A stretch of DNA of 25,994 nt from Cochliopodium minus. Its lineage: Eukaryota > Discosea > Himatismenida > Cochliopodiidae. The position numbers and the translations under genes are program-made. Under the pieces are notes generated by a model that was not told the origin of the DNA, made no database searches, and was given only the letters and a program-made list of their open reading frames with translations. The DNA lies in contig JAMYWO010000185.1 in assembly GCA_024220525.1 (NCBI GenBank), positions 50,529 to 76,522 on the forward strand. The letters run 5' to 3'. Positions 1 to 10,549 of this stretch are shown here, in pieces; within the stretch, counting starts at the first letter, position 1; each line of letters opens with the position of its first letter.

Positions 1-77
1 TTTATTTATTTTATTTATTTTATTTATTTTATTTATTTTATTTATTTTATTTATTTTATTTATTTTATTTATTTATT
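1..77. repeat. Period-9 AT microsatellite at left edge
   Basis: An almost perfect tandem run of the 9-mer TTTATTTTA begins at the first base and stops just inside the reading frame of the ZNG1 N-terminal part. The same 9-mer makes up the right end of block 2 (about 23985-24023). Read on the minus strand it is intron-like sequence of the ZNG1 gene. Its place at the very edge suggests the assembly broke in it. Confidence 0.9.
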
Positions 78-88
78 GAGAATTATGC

Positions 89-873
89 CTTGTTTTTTCA
101 ATCACAGCTAACTGGTTGATGCTTTTGATCAAGCGAAGAACATTTTCCATAGTATTTTCATCGACAAGATCCATTTTATTGATGATAATTCTATCTGCGA
201 AAGCAATTTGTCTTTGTGCTTCGTTGACACAATCTACCTTCTTTTCCTGGAATAATTTTTGTAAATAAAATAATTTTGTTTAAATAATTTTTCAATAAGA
301 TTTTTTAGAGATATACCTTGATTTCGGTGATTATATTTTTAGCATCTACAATGGAGATAACGGAATCCAAGTAAACAGAACTCATTAATTCTTCATCAAC
401 CCAAAAGATAGAAATGATGGCTCCTGGGTCAGCCATTCCAGATGATTCAATTACAATGTAATCCAAATCATATTTCTTTTTTTCAATCAAATTTTCAATA
501 GTCACCAACAAATCATCTCTGTCAATAAATAGATAATCAATTGAAAATCATGTTGATCTTTTTTTTCTTATAATTTTTTGATTTTTTTTTTTTTACTTTA
601 CAGTACAACAAACACATCCATTATTCAATTCGAGCCATTCAAAATTTTTATCTCCTTCCTCACTTACAATCATAGCTTCTTCTATCCCTAAATCCACCCC
701 AAATTCATTTTGGAGGACTGCAATCTTTTTCCCTTTTTGATTGGTCAGGATATTTTGCAAGAGGGTTGTCTAAAAAATGGATAAATTCGAAAAAATTAGA
801 AAATTAATGTTAATTCACCTTTCCAGAACCCAAATATCCTGTTAACAATGTGATTGGTATTTTTTTCTTCCAT
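89..873 (-). CDS. ZNG1: ZNG1/CBWD-type zinc chaperone GTPase, N-terminal part
   Basis: COG0523 (CobW) G3E GTPase of the ZNG1 group, which in animals and yeast delivers zinc to methionine aminopeptidase 1. Exons are 819-873, 597-769, 317-518 and 89-246. Seen: P-loop GYLGSGKTT near residue 15, the metal motif GCVCC near residue 70, the DPGA/FWVDEEL region, and NKMD near residue 166. Three introns are GT-AG; the last donor is GC (AAG|GCATAA). The C-terminal domain is absent here but lies at 23364-23904 and fits in frame. The ATG at 871-873 is one base out of frame with the P-loop frame. A 7-A run lies between them and no other ATG is nearby, so a homopolymer length error is likely. The CPELVPI-like N-terminal motif of animal ZNG1 is not seen. 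Family assignment is firm; the ZNG1 subgroup rests on close resemblance along both parts. Confidence 0.9.
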
Positions 874-975
874 TTTTTTTTTTTTTTTTTGATCAAAATT
901 AATTTAAATTGAATTATAATAATTGTGTTTAACAAAGAAAAAAATAGTTTGATAGGATTTGAGTAATTAAATTTT

Positions 976-3900
976 TTATAACTGCTGAAAATGACAAAGA
1001 TATTTGATAATGTTCAAACAAATTCCCCTCACAAGAACTTTAGACTGATCCTTTCTGCTTTCTCTTCTAAACTTTGAAATCAAAAACAAAACAATGATTT
1101 GCCCACCCAACTCTTTTTTAAAGGAAAAGTAATTGTGATATTCACTCTTCCATTCTACTCTTCTTTTTGACAATATTTCTTTCAAAGAAGAGACATGTTT
1201 TTCTTTGTCCTCATTATCTATTGAAATTAGCCTGGTTAAATAAAAAGAAACTTTTTCCAAGTCCTCTTTTATTTTTTCTTTCCCAAACTTATAGACTTTT
1301 CTTCAAAAAAAATGATTAAATCAATTTGTTTGGAAAAAAAAAAATAAAAACAAAAAAAAAAATATTGAAACGAGAAAAACAAAAAGAATACATAATATTT
1401 TTGGTTGCTGTAATGTTGTTTAAGCTGCTTGCTTTATCATAAAACTCTATTGCCTTTAGAATATCCTTTTCAACTCCATTTCCTTCTTCAAGAGCAACAG
1501 CTATTTTAAAAAGAATTTAAGAAAGAAAATAAAAGAAAAAAAGAAAAATATTTAAAAATAAATAAAAATATTAAAATAAATAAAAATATTAAAAAATATA
1601 AAAATATAAAAATATTTTAAAAATATTTTAAAACCGTAATTGTTCATTGCAAGAACACAACCTAAGTCAATTGATTTCAAGAAATAATAATTTGCTTTCT
1701 CAAAATTTTGTGGAATTTCTTCGCCTTGCTTGTACAACAAAGCCAAATGATTGTAAGATTCTCCATGTCCATTTTTACCTCCTTTGATAAAGTATTCTAT
1801 TGCCTTTTGTACATTCTTTTCAACTAGTTTCCCTTTTTTTAAAAAAAAATAAAAAATAAAATAAAATTAATTTTAAAATATTTTAAAATAAAAATAAAAA
1901 ATAAATAAAAATAAATAAAAATAAATAAAAATAAATAATAATAAATAATAATAAATAAAATAAATAAAAAGAAGTAAAGATTTGACCTCCTAAGAACAAG
2001 AAAGCGAGATGGTAAGTGGAGTTGTTATTTCCCAACTTGCTGCTTTTTAAAAGGTACTCCATGGCTTTTTCGTAGTTTTTGGGGATAGAATTTCCTCTTT
2101 CATACATCAAACCTTAATTAATCAATAAAAAATAAATAATGTAAAATAAATAATGTTGAAAAATAAATAATGTCAAAAAATATATAATAAAAAATAAATA
2201 ATGTAAAAAATAAATCAAACAAAACTTTTTTACCCAGATTGTCTATTTTTTATTTAAATGTTTAAAAATTAATTATTTTTTTTGTTTAATTTTTTTTTGA
2301 TTTACGAATAGCAGTTGTATCTCCCAGTTGACCTGCTTTTGACAACAGCTCAACACATCTCTCCACATTTTTTGGAACATCTAAAGCCCCAACTTTATAT
2401 AATCTACACAAATAAATGTGAAAAACAAAATTTGTTTAATAAAAAATTATTTTTTTAAAAAAACTTTTAATTACATTGCTAAATTCTAAGAAATAAATTG
2501 AGAAATAAATTAATTTTAAATGTTAAATATTTTAAATATTAAATATTAAATATATTAAATATTAAATATTAAATTTTAAATTTAAAGTATTAAATGTTAA
2601 GGAATTTTTTTTTTAAAAAAATTTTTTTTATACGTTCATGGCACTAGTGTGCTTGAGGGAAATAGCTTTTTCGTACAATTCGACTGCTTTCTTCAAATTT
2701 TTTTCTGTTCCCAAACCCCTTTCGTACATTATTGCTAGATTGTATCTTTCAAAAAAAAAAAATGATAATAAATATTATAATAATGATAAAAAAAGCTTAT
2801 AAAATATTATAATAATAATTATAAAAAAAAAGAAAATTAAAAAAAATACAAAATAAAAATAAAAGAAAATTAAAAAAAAATACATAGCAATTGGATGTCC
2901 CAAATCACTTGCTTTGGAATACAACTCCAATGCTTTTTCATAGTTTTTTTTGACAATTCTTCCTTTCTGATAAATCAAGGCCAATTCAAACCTTTTCTTT
3001 TTAATTTAAAAAAAAAAATTTAAACTGGTGTCAATTTTTTGGGTTACATAGATTCTTGGTTTCCTGCACTCACAGATTTTTCAAAAAGTTCAATGGCTTT
3101 CACTTCATTAATTTGAGTTTTCCTTCCGTTTGAATATAACCTTTGTTAATAATGTGTTTATTAAACTAAAAAAGATTTTTTAAAAAAAATTTTTTTTTAC
3201 ACAGCAAGATCATTGGTGGCCTAGAAAAAGAATGATCATTATTTCAAAATAAAAATTGGATTACATTAATGCTGTAGAGTTTTGCTTTTTCAAAGTATTG
3301 TTTTGATTTTTCAAGATCTCTGGTAAAATAAACGCCAGTATCATAAAGTACGCTCAAATATAACATGGCTCTAACATATCCTCCATCTGCTGATTTGTGA
3401 AACAACTCTGATGCCAGTTTTATATTCATTTTCACTATTATCCCTTTTTCATAGTAATAAGCTAAGTGATAAGTTGATATCATATTTCCTATCTCGCTTG
3501 CCCTTTTAAAAAGATTGAATGCTTTCTCCCTCTTTTTTTTGGAATTTGATTCTTTGTATATCCTCTTTTTAAAATTGAAGAAATTTAATTTTCAAAATCT
3601 TTATAGTTTTATGTTGGAAATGATTGAACTCTTTTGTATCAAAGAATATAATTATTAAATTTAGAAATTTTTACAGCCATCTCATTCATGGAACATACGT
3701 TATCCAAAAGAATTGATTGTTTATAAAATTCTTTTCCTTTAATTGTATCTCTGAGCATATAAATATTTCCAATCTTATATAAACAAAATCCTTTCTGCAA
3801 TTTGGGAGTTGATTCCAAATTATTGAATTTAAGGAAATATTCCAAAGCTAGATCTTCATTTGCCTCACAATCAAATCCTTCAAGCAATTTATAGCCCATA

Positions 3901-4037
3901 GCAAGAAAATTAGAATCTGCATATTTTAAACATAAAGATTTAGCCAATGGAACTGATTTCCGAGATTTTAATCCATGATATGATTCAAAGAATAATTCCA
4001 TATCAAAGAGTTCATCCATTTCATGAATTGAAATCAT
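976..4037 (-). CDS. Sel1-repeat (SLR) protein, 623 aa, 13 exons
   Basis: Exons (gene order) are 3675-4037, 3265-3564, 3201-3220, 3048-3140, 2884-2991, 2634-2745, 2475-2485, 2306-2403, 2234-2242, 1987-2112, 1635-1832, 1392-1500 and 976-1300. They sum to 624 codons with every junction in phase and GT-AG. The protein is a chain of Sel1-type helical repeats of the form A-x-x-L-A-x-x-Y-x-x-G ... A-x-x-x-x-x-K-A, for example NLAIMYERG and LGLMYERG. Such repeats form a solenoid scaffold; in the Sel1/Hrd3 and bacterial families they hold signalling or degradation complexes together. No signal peptide or membrane helix is visible. The last ~100 residues lack repeats and are unrecognised. Exons of 9, 11 and 20 nt are needed to complete repeat motifs, which supports them. 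The partner and process are unknown. Confidence 0.9.
2121..2217. repeat. Imperfect AAATAAATAATGT repeats in a Sel1-gene intron
   Basis: Four imperfect copies of a roughly 13-20 bp AAATAAATAATGT-like unit lie in the intron between the 9-nt exon (2234-2242) and the next exon (ending 2112). This is low-complexity intron sequence with no coding sign. Confidence 0.6.
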
Positions 4038-4140
4038 TTTTTTTTTGATGCAAAATGAAAAATTTATTTTTTATTTTTATTTATTGAACACTTTTCTTTT
4101 GTTTGAAAAAGATTATTTTTTTGTGTAAAAAACTTCTTGG

Positions 4141-7100
4141 TTAATCATCAATGAATTGTTTGTTGTTGGAAGCAAGAGGAATTTTGGGTATTTCGGTGGA
4201 TTTGATGGTCTCAGCAGTGAAAGTGTCTTCTTCCCTGGTGAGAGATTTCTTGTTGGAAATCTTCTTCATAATGAGAGGAGAGTTATCCACTTGTTTGGAG
4301 CTCGGAGGTTGCGAATCATCAAATATTCTGTTATTGTTGTTACTGTCAAAAAAAAAAATGATAAAAATATAACGAAATCTTTTATGAAAAAATTTAACGA
4401 AAAAGGCAAACCTATTATTGTGATTAGGTTTGACATTAGAAGGAGAGGGGTCATCACCCAAAAAGTGTTTGGGTTTATTGTTGGAAGTGTTGTATTTTGT
4501 AGGAGGAGTTTTATGGTGTGTAACTTTTTTTTTGGTTGTGTGATGTTCTTTTTTAAAAATTAATTTTTTAAAATATATTATATTTTAAAATTATTTTAAA
4601 GTTTATTTTAATTACCATGTTTGTGGATCTTGTCTTTTTGATAGTTTTTGGCGATGTGGTTGTTGTAGTTAAGCTTCAAGCTTTTGCGTTGTTTGTGTTT
4701 GTGGACTTCCTCTGTCATTGTATCCCAATCGTCTATTTCCTAGATAAAATTGAATAAATAAAATTAAATTGAAAAAAATAAAAAATTATTAAAAAAAGTT
4801 ATTTTTTATTTTACGTTAGTTAAAATCAAACGTTGTTTTTGTAGGGAACCATTGGTTTTGTGAGTGATGTTGGAGAGGGTTTCTTTCAACTCTTGGTCTC
4901 CAGTGGAAAGTTTAGCAAGCAATAATGCCTTTTTGTGATTTTTTCTCTTGTACTTCTCTACCTAACCAAAAAAAAAAAAATAAAGAAAAAAAAAAATTTA
5001 AATTTAAATAATAAAAATAAAAAAAATAAAAAAATATATTTACTTTCTCTTGCAAAATTTGAATGGCCTTCTCGTGTTTAGAACAAGAAACAGCGAGAGA
5101 AGGAGAATTACCCTCTTGGTGGTTGAGGTTATTGTGTTTTTTGGATTGGAATTCGAGTTTTTTCTGTTCGAAGAGACGTTTTTTCTTTTCAAAGTTTTTC
5201 TTTTCAATTTTAAATTCATTTTGTTTTTTTAATAATTCCGCTTTTTGTTTTTCCAACTTTTGTTTTTCTATGTTGAAAAGGTGTATTTGTTGTTGGAGGG
5301 AGGAGGGACTTTCCACCGAGTAGTTGTGTTGTCTTTTTTTTAAATAAAATAAAAAATAAAAAAAAATCATATAAAAAATAAAAAATAAAAAATAAAAAAA
5401 ATTATTTTATATTTAATATTTTTGAAAAAAAATTATTTTAAATAGAAATGTGAATGTTAATTTAAAATAATTTTTTTTTTTACGTAGTTTGTTGGTTAGT
5501 GAGATGGTCAGAATAGAGAGGGGATTTGGCGTGGTTGCGGGGAGAAGTTTCCTTGTTGTGAGTGGGTTTCATCAATTTGTTGGTGTCCTTCTTTGTTATT
5601 GTGTTTTTAACGTGGATTGATCTTTTCTTCAATTTATTTGTTGAGCTCTTTTTCTTTTTGTGACTTCAAAAATAATTTTTGAAAATAATTTAAAATCAGT
5701 ATCGAAAAAAATGTAAATTGAACAAAAAAAAAAATGTCAAAATAAATGTAAAAAAAATATTTCTAAACAAAATTAAAAAAAAAAATAAAAATATAATTAT
5801 AAAAAATAAAAAATGAAGGAATATTTCATTAAAGAAAAATAAAAGAAATAATTTTAAAAAAAATAAAAAAATATAATAAAAAAATATAATATTGATAATA
5901 AAATAATAAAAAAAATGAGGGGAGAGTTACACAGGAGTGGCACCAACAGAAGGAGGGTTGTGTTTGGACTTGACAGAAGTATTTTCAAAAATCAACTCGC
6001 CCTCTTCGTCCTCCTCCTTAGGAGTAGGGGGGACATTCTCATCAGGAACAGAATCATCTTCATCAACATGATTGTTAAGAGGGAGACCACCAGAAGGATG
6101 TTTGTGAGAATGAAGAGACTGAAGAGAAGAGGAATGTTTGTTTTCTTGTTGGGGAGTGTTGAGGGGGGAGGAGACACGGTGAGGGGAGAGGATCTTGTCG
6201 ATTTTGGCGGTACGGGAGGTGATGGGCTCGGAGCTGTCGTCTTCGCCGCTGAGGTCTTGTGTGGAGGTGCTTTCTTGGTCGTCTTTTTCTCTATCGCGCT
6301 CTTCGGCCGACTTGTATTCAGAGTGGGGTGACAAGTGTCTTGGTGGTGGGGGTCCTACACATTTTTAATTGTGGTAAAAGAAAAAGAAATAAAATTAATA
6401 AATAATTAAAAAAAATTAATAAATGTCCAAATAAAAAATAAAATAATTAAAATAAAAATAAAAATAAAAATATTCTAAAAAATAACAAAATAGAATGTTT
6501 TGTTAAAATTTTACCAGTTGGAGGAGGAGGGGTGGTAATGGAGAGGTTTGAGTTTACCGAATGAGCTCCTTTTTTGATGGGTTGGTACTTGTTAGGAGGA
6601 GGTTTGGTGTTGGGGAGTGGAGGTGGCTCATTAGGCTCAGAATCATCCTCTGAAAAGTCTATAACAAAATTTTTATTTTATTTAGTTTTTATTTTATATT
6701 TTCATTTTTATTTTCATTTTATTTTTTCATTTAAAATTTATATTTTTATTTCATTTTTATTTTCAAAATGAAGAATATTAATAATATAAATATTAATAAC
6801 ATTAATATTAATTTTTTACCTTTTGTTGAATACTTTTTCTTGAGTTCAGGAGGGGGAGACTGAGGCTCAGAATCATCCACAGAATCGCCCCCAGGGGGAA
6901 CAGGAGGAGGGTGTTGAGGGAGAAACTCGGAGATTCTTTTTTTGCGTAATGGTAAAAATTTGTCCGACAATGTGTCATTCATATTTACTGATGAACGTTT
7001 GTCAATTTCCTAAAAATAAATAATAAAAATTAACTAAAATAACAACATAGATGAAATAATAATTAAAAAAATATAAAATAATTTAATTAACAATAAAAAT

Positions 7101-8502
7101 TAACTAAAAATAACGGTTTTACACTAGAATCATCTTCACTAGAAAAAGGATCATTTTGGGGAGGAGTTGGCGGACGATCACGAGAAGAAGGGATGGTGTT
7201 AAACTTTGAACGACTGTCCGAGCTGGAAGAATCTTCTTCTGAAGGATCTTTGTTAGGCAAAGGAGGAGGGTGTTTGGGTGGTTCATCCTAAAAGTGAAAC
7301 AAAAATATATTATCAAAATAAAAGTATCATAAAAAATTTTGTATAAATTGTCAAATTCAAATATTAATTTATATTGAATGAATATATAATAATTATATAT
7401 TATTCTTCGTAGTGGAATATGCAAGTTTCAAATTTTTTGAAACTTTTTTGTAAAAAAAAAAATATTTTACACTTGAATCTTCCTCTTCATCTGAATAATC
7501 TTCTCCATGTTTTGGGGGAGGAGGTGGAGGAGTGGTGATGGAATGGAGATTGTTGATGTTGCGGATATCTTGCGAAGAGAATTTGGAATCAGTTGCCTTC
7601 TTGAGTTGATAATCCTCCTCACTGGAAGATTCAGGATCATGGATGGGCAAAGGAGGTTTGGGATTGGACTTAAGTTTGTTATTTTGGGATGAATCTTCAG
7701 AGGAATCACTGGGATCACTGGAGGAGGGATCACCTTTAGGGATGGGTGGCAAAGGTGGATGTTGATAATTATCCTCCACTTTGAAATCAGAGAGCTCAGA
7801 TGTGTTGGTTCTGCTGTTCATTTTTTTACGATCCGATATTTTGAATGATCCTTCTGATTTGAGCTCTTTTGTATTGGATTGTGAAATGATTGTTTTTGCA
7901 CTATTATTATCTTCTTCACTGCTGGATGTGGTATCTGATGAATATTGTTTATTATTTATTGGAGGTTCGTTGGGTGGTTCTTCATCAGAATCATCAAAAC
8001 TGGACAAATTCTTTTCAATTAATTCATTTATTTTATTAATATTATTGTGGTGATGGTTTGGTTGTTGAGGTATTGGGGGCAATTTCTCGATACTATAATT
8101 CGAACTATCATCAGTAGAATCGTCGGATGGGGGTGGAGGTACTTTTGGTGTTTTAGGTACTTGTTCTGAATCTGATGTTTCTTCACTATCAAGATTGGAA
8201 TGTTTTGTATGTACTGATTTATTATCTATATGAGGTGAATCTTCATCAGATGAATCTGTTAATTCACTAGATGAATCCTCTGGTGGGATTGGGGGCAATG
8301 GTGGAGGCAATTTTGGTGTTTTTGGATTCATTTCACTTTCTGAGGTTGTTTCATCCGTGCTATCATCTAATTGTGGTATAGGTGGTGGAGGTAATTTTGG
8401 TGCATCATCAGATGACTATTTTAAATATGGTTTTATAAAATTATTCATATGAATTGTTTTGTTTATGGAAATTTTTTTGATTACATCTGAATCTGAAGAC
8501 AT
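4141..8502 (-). CDS. Proline-rich/acidic disordered protein with coiled coil, 987 aa
   Basis: Twelve exons: 8485-8502, 7471-8415, 7123-7287, 6820-7009, 6515-6658, 5931-6354, 5484-5663, 5044-5332, 4815-4961, 4616-4739, 4412-4547 and 4141-4342. All are GT-AG and in phase, 988 codons with TAA. Residues 1 to about 630 repeat a two-part pattern many times: a polyproline stretch such as PPPLPPIP, then a serine/acid cluster such as SSSEED. The first looks like SH3, WW or profilin ligands and the second like casein kinase 2 sites. After residue ~630 the protein turns basic (KKKKSS, KLKKR), then has a Lys/Gln/Glu heptad-like coiled coil (about 700-760) and an H/K/N-rich tail. No folded domain is recognised. 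A multivalent scaffold, possibly actin- or chromatin-linked, is a guess. The first exon encodes only MSSDSD. Two TATAAA elements lie just upstream. Confidence 0.82.
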
Positions 8503-9011
8503 TTATATTCTGTTATATTCTATTATTGTTGAATCTTTATACAGTTTATACTCTTTTTTGTAGGAAGTAATTATAAAAAGATTTACCAATTTTTTTATAA
8601 TTTTTTAAAATCCTGCTTTTCTAATTTCATTATTTTTCTGGAATGCACAATTTTAAATGTTTTGTTAAGACAACTTTTAAATTTCATTATCCTTCAATTT
8701 TGAGAACAATTTTGAAAATTCTAATAGAAAAAAAAAAAAAATCATTTAATTAATTATTTAAAATTTAAATTGAATATTTACAAACTGATAACTTGAGCAT
8801 AAAAAGTTTTTAAAATTATTTGTTTTGGAAGTTTTTGATTAAAATATAAGAAAAAATGAATTACAATCTCAATATTATGTTAAATTAGTTTGCAATTTGA
8901 CACTCAGTTTTTTTGTCTTCACTGAGATTATAAAGTTAATCTGATGTTTTTTAATTATTTTGCAAATGGGATTGATATGTTGTGGAAAAAACAATTAAAA
9001 AAAAAAATCAA
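8503..9011. promoter_or_regulatory. Divergent intergenic region, likely shared promoter
   Basis: These 509 bp separate the starts of the proline-rich gene (-) and the RCHY1-like gene (+). I found no convincing coding frame in it. It contains two TATA-like elements near the minus-strand gene and a small inverted repeat, CTCAG (8903-8907) with CTGAG (8922-8926). Use as a bidirectional promoter is inferred from position only. Confidence 0.5.
8536..8550 (-). promoter_or_regulatory. Two TATAAA elements upstream of the proline-rich gene
   Basis: On the minus strand TATAAA occurs at 8536-8541 and 8545-8550, about 34-48 nt before the ATG at 8500-8502. The spacing suits a TATA box with a very short leader. 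In such AT-rich DNA chance occurrence is quite possible. Confidence 0.35.
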
Positions 9012-10525
9012 ATGGAAGAAGAATACAAAAGATTAATGCAGATCCAAGAAAAAGAAAATGAGGAAATGGAAAAAAAGCTTCAAGGTTTGAAAAATGCTTT
9101 CATAATAAATATTTTAAACATGTTTCCCAAAAATTTCTCGATTAATTTCCCTATTCATCAAAGAAAAGAGAAAAATGATAAGGGAGATCCAAAATTCAAA
9201 GGAATTATCAAATTCTGAAAAATCACAAAAGATTCAAATGATTATGAGTGGAAATTATGATAATACAAACAAAAACAATACCGAAATTAAGAAAAAAGAA
9301 GAGAATTTACCTCAGAAATCATTCCATGTATTCTTTATCCAACATCAATCAAAAATCAACCTATTAAACATTCACTTAAATTTTTTTACCAGAACGAAAA
9401 ACAAAATATATTGGGTTGTAAACATTATAAAAGAGATATCTACATGAAAGCTGCATGTTGCAAGAAATATTATGTAATTTTGTTTTGATTTGAAAAAAGA
9501 GATTCCAAAATTATATTTAATTTAAAAGGTATGCAGATTGTGTCACGATGAAAAAGAATCAGAACATACAATCGATAGATTTGCAACCAAAAAAATGTTA
9601 TGTATGGTAAAGAAAATCATAAATTGTTAAATTTCGTTTACAAATGATTAAAATAAACAGAAATGCAGCACCGTACAAACAATGAGCAATACATGTATCA
9701 ATACTGAATGTGAAAATCACAAAAAGATTTCTTTTTATTATTGCGATGTGTGTAAATTTCATTCTGATGACCCCAAAAAAGAAATTTTCCATTGTGAAGA
9801 ATGTGGATTTTGCAGAGTGGGAACGAAAGAGAACACAGTACATTGTATGAGTTGCAAAGCATGTTTTGCGTAAGAAAATTTTTTTAAAAAATTTTCTTAA
9901 AACCTTATTTTCTTAATAATTAGTATCGATCATAAATGCAAGGGCACGTTGAACAAAGACTGTCCTATATGCACGGAGGATCTTTTCACTTCCACTTTCC
10001 CTGCCATGTACATGAAGTGCGGTCATCCATGCCACATTAAATGTTTTGGAACTTATCTCGAAAAAGGAAACTTCACTTGTCCTCTGTGTAAAAAATTTTA
10101 ATTCTCTCGTTTATGTTCATTTTATTTTGCTTTGTTTGTTTTTATTTAAATTATTTTTTGATTATTTCAATTTTTGTTATTAGGTAAGAGAGCTTGTGTT
10201 GATATGAAAGAAGAATGGAACTATATGGACCAACAAATTCAAATACAACCAATGCCAGAAATGTTCAAAGAAACTACTTCTGAAATAATTTGGTATAAAT
10301 CCTTTTAAAATACTCATTTTCATTTTGTTTTAATTTCTTTGTTTTAATTTCTTTAAATTTATTTTTTTACAAAATAGCAATGATTGCCAAAAATCATGCA
10401 CGGTTTCTTTCCACTTTTTGGGTCATAAGTGTACTTCTTGTGGTAGTTATAATACTGATATCAAATCTCAAACTAAAATGCCAACAAGAGAGGAAATTCT
10501 CGAATTTCAAAAAAATTTTAAATAA
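9012..10525 (+). CDS. RCHY1: CHY-zinc-finger/RING E3 ubiquitin ligase (RCHY1/Pirh2-like)
   Basis: Eight exons: 9012-9084, 9164-9327, 9393-9473, 9529-9606, 9661-9869, 9924-10087, 10184-10292 and 10378-10525; 341 aa. Order: charged coiled-coil N-terminus (about 1-79), CHY zinc finger from GCKHYKRD (about 87) through VCRLCHDE, CTCHY-type zinc finger with FHCEECGFCRVG (about 150-200), RING CPIC...CGHPCH...CPLC (about 215-256), and a C-terminal zinc ribbon with CNDC and CTSC. Animal RCHY1 is about 260 aa and ubiquitinates p53 and other proteins. Plant members of the family act in iron and stress signalling. The extra N-terminal coiled coil makes this one longer. The start at 9012 is the first in-frame ATG after an upstream stop, and an A-run precedes it. 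An AATAAA at 10521-10526 overlaps the stop codon. Substrates are unknown. Confidence 0.95.
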
Positions 10526-10549
10526 ATATTAAATTAATTCAAAAAAAAA

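Noticed and set aside
976-4037. Several separate small Sel1 genes
   Set aside because: All thirteen pieces join in phase at GT-AG sites into one 624-codon frame with continuous repeats.
4156-4563. Open frames of up to 135 codons on the plus strand opposite the proline-rich gene
   Set aside because: They mirror spliced minus-strand exons, run through introns and have no recognisable motif.
5915-6331. 138-codon plus-strand frame opposite exon 6 of the proline-rich gene
   Set aside because: It is a shadow of the GC-rich minus-strand exon; the minus frame continues the repeat pattern and splices cleanly.
9598-9843. 81-codon minus-strand frame opposite the RCHY1 zinc-finger exon
   Set aside because: It is the complement of a Cys/His-rich conserved exon and crosses an intron.
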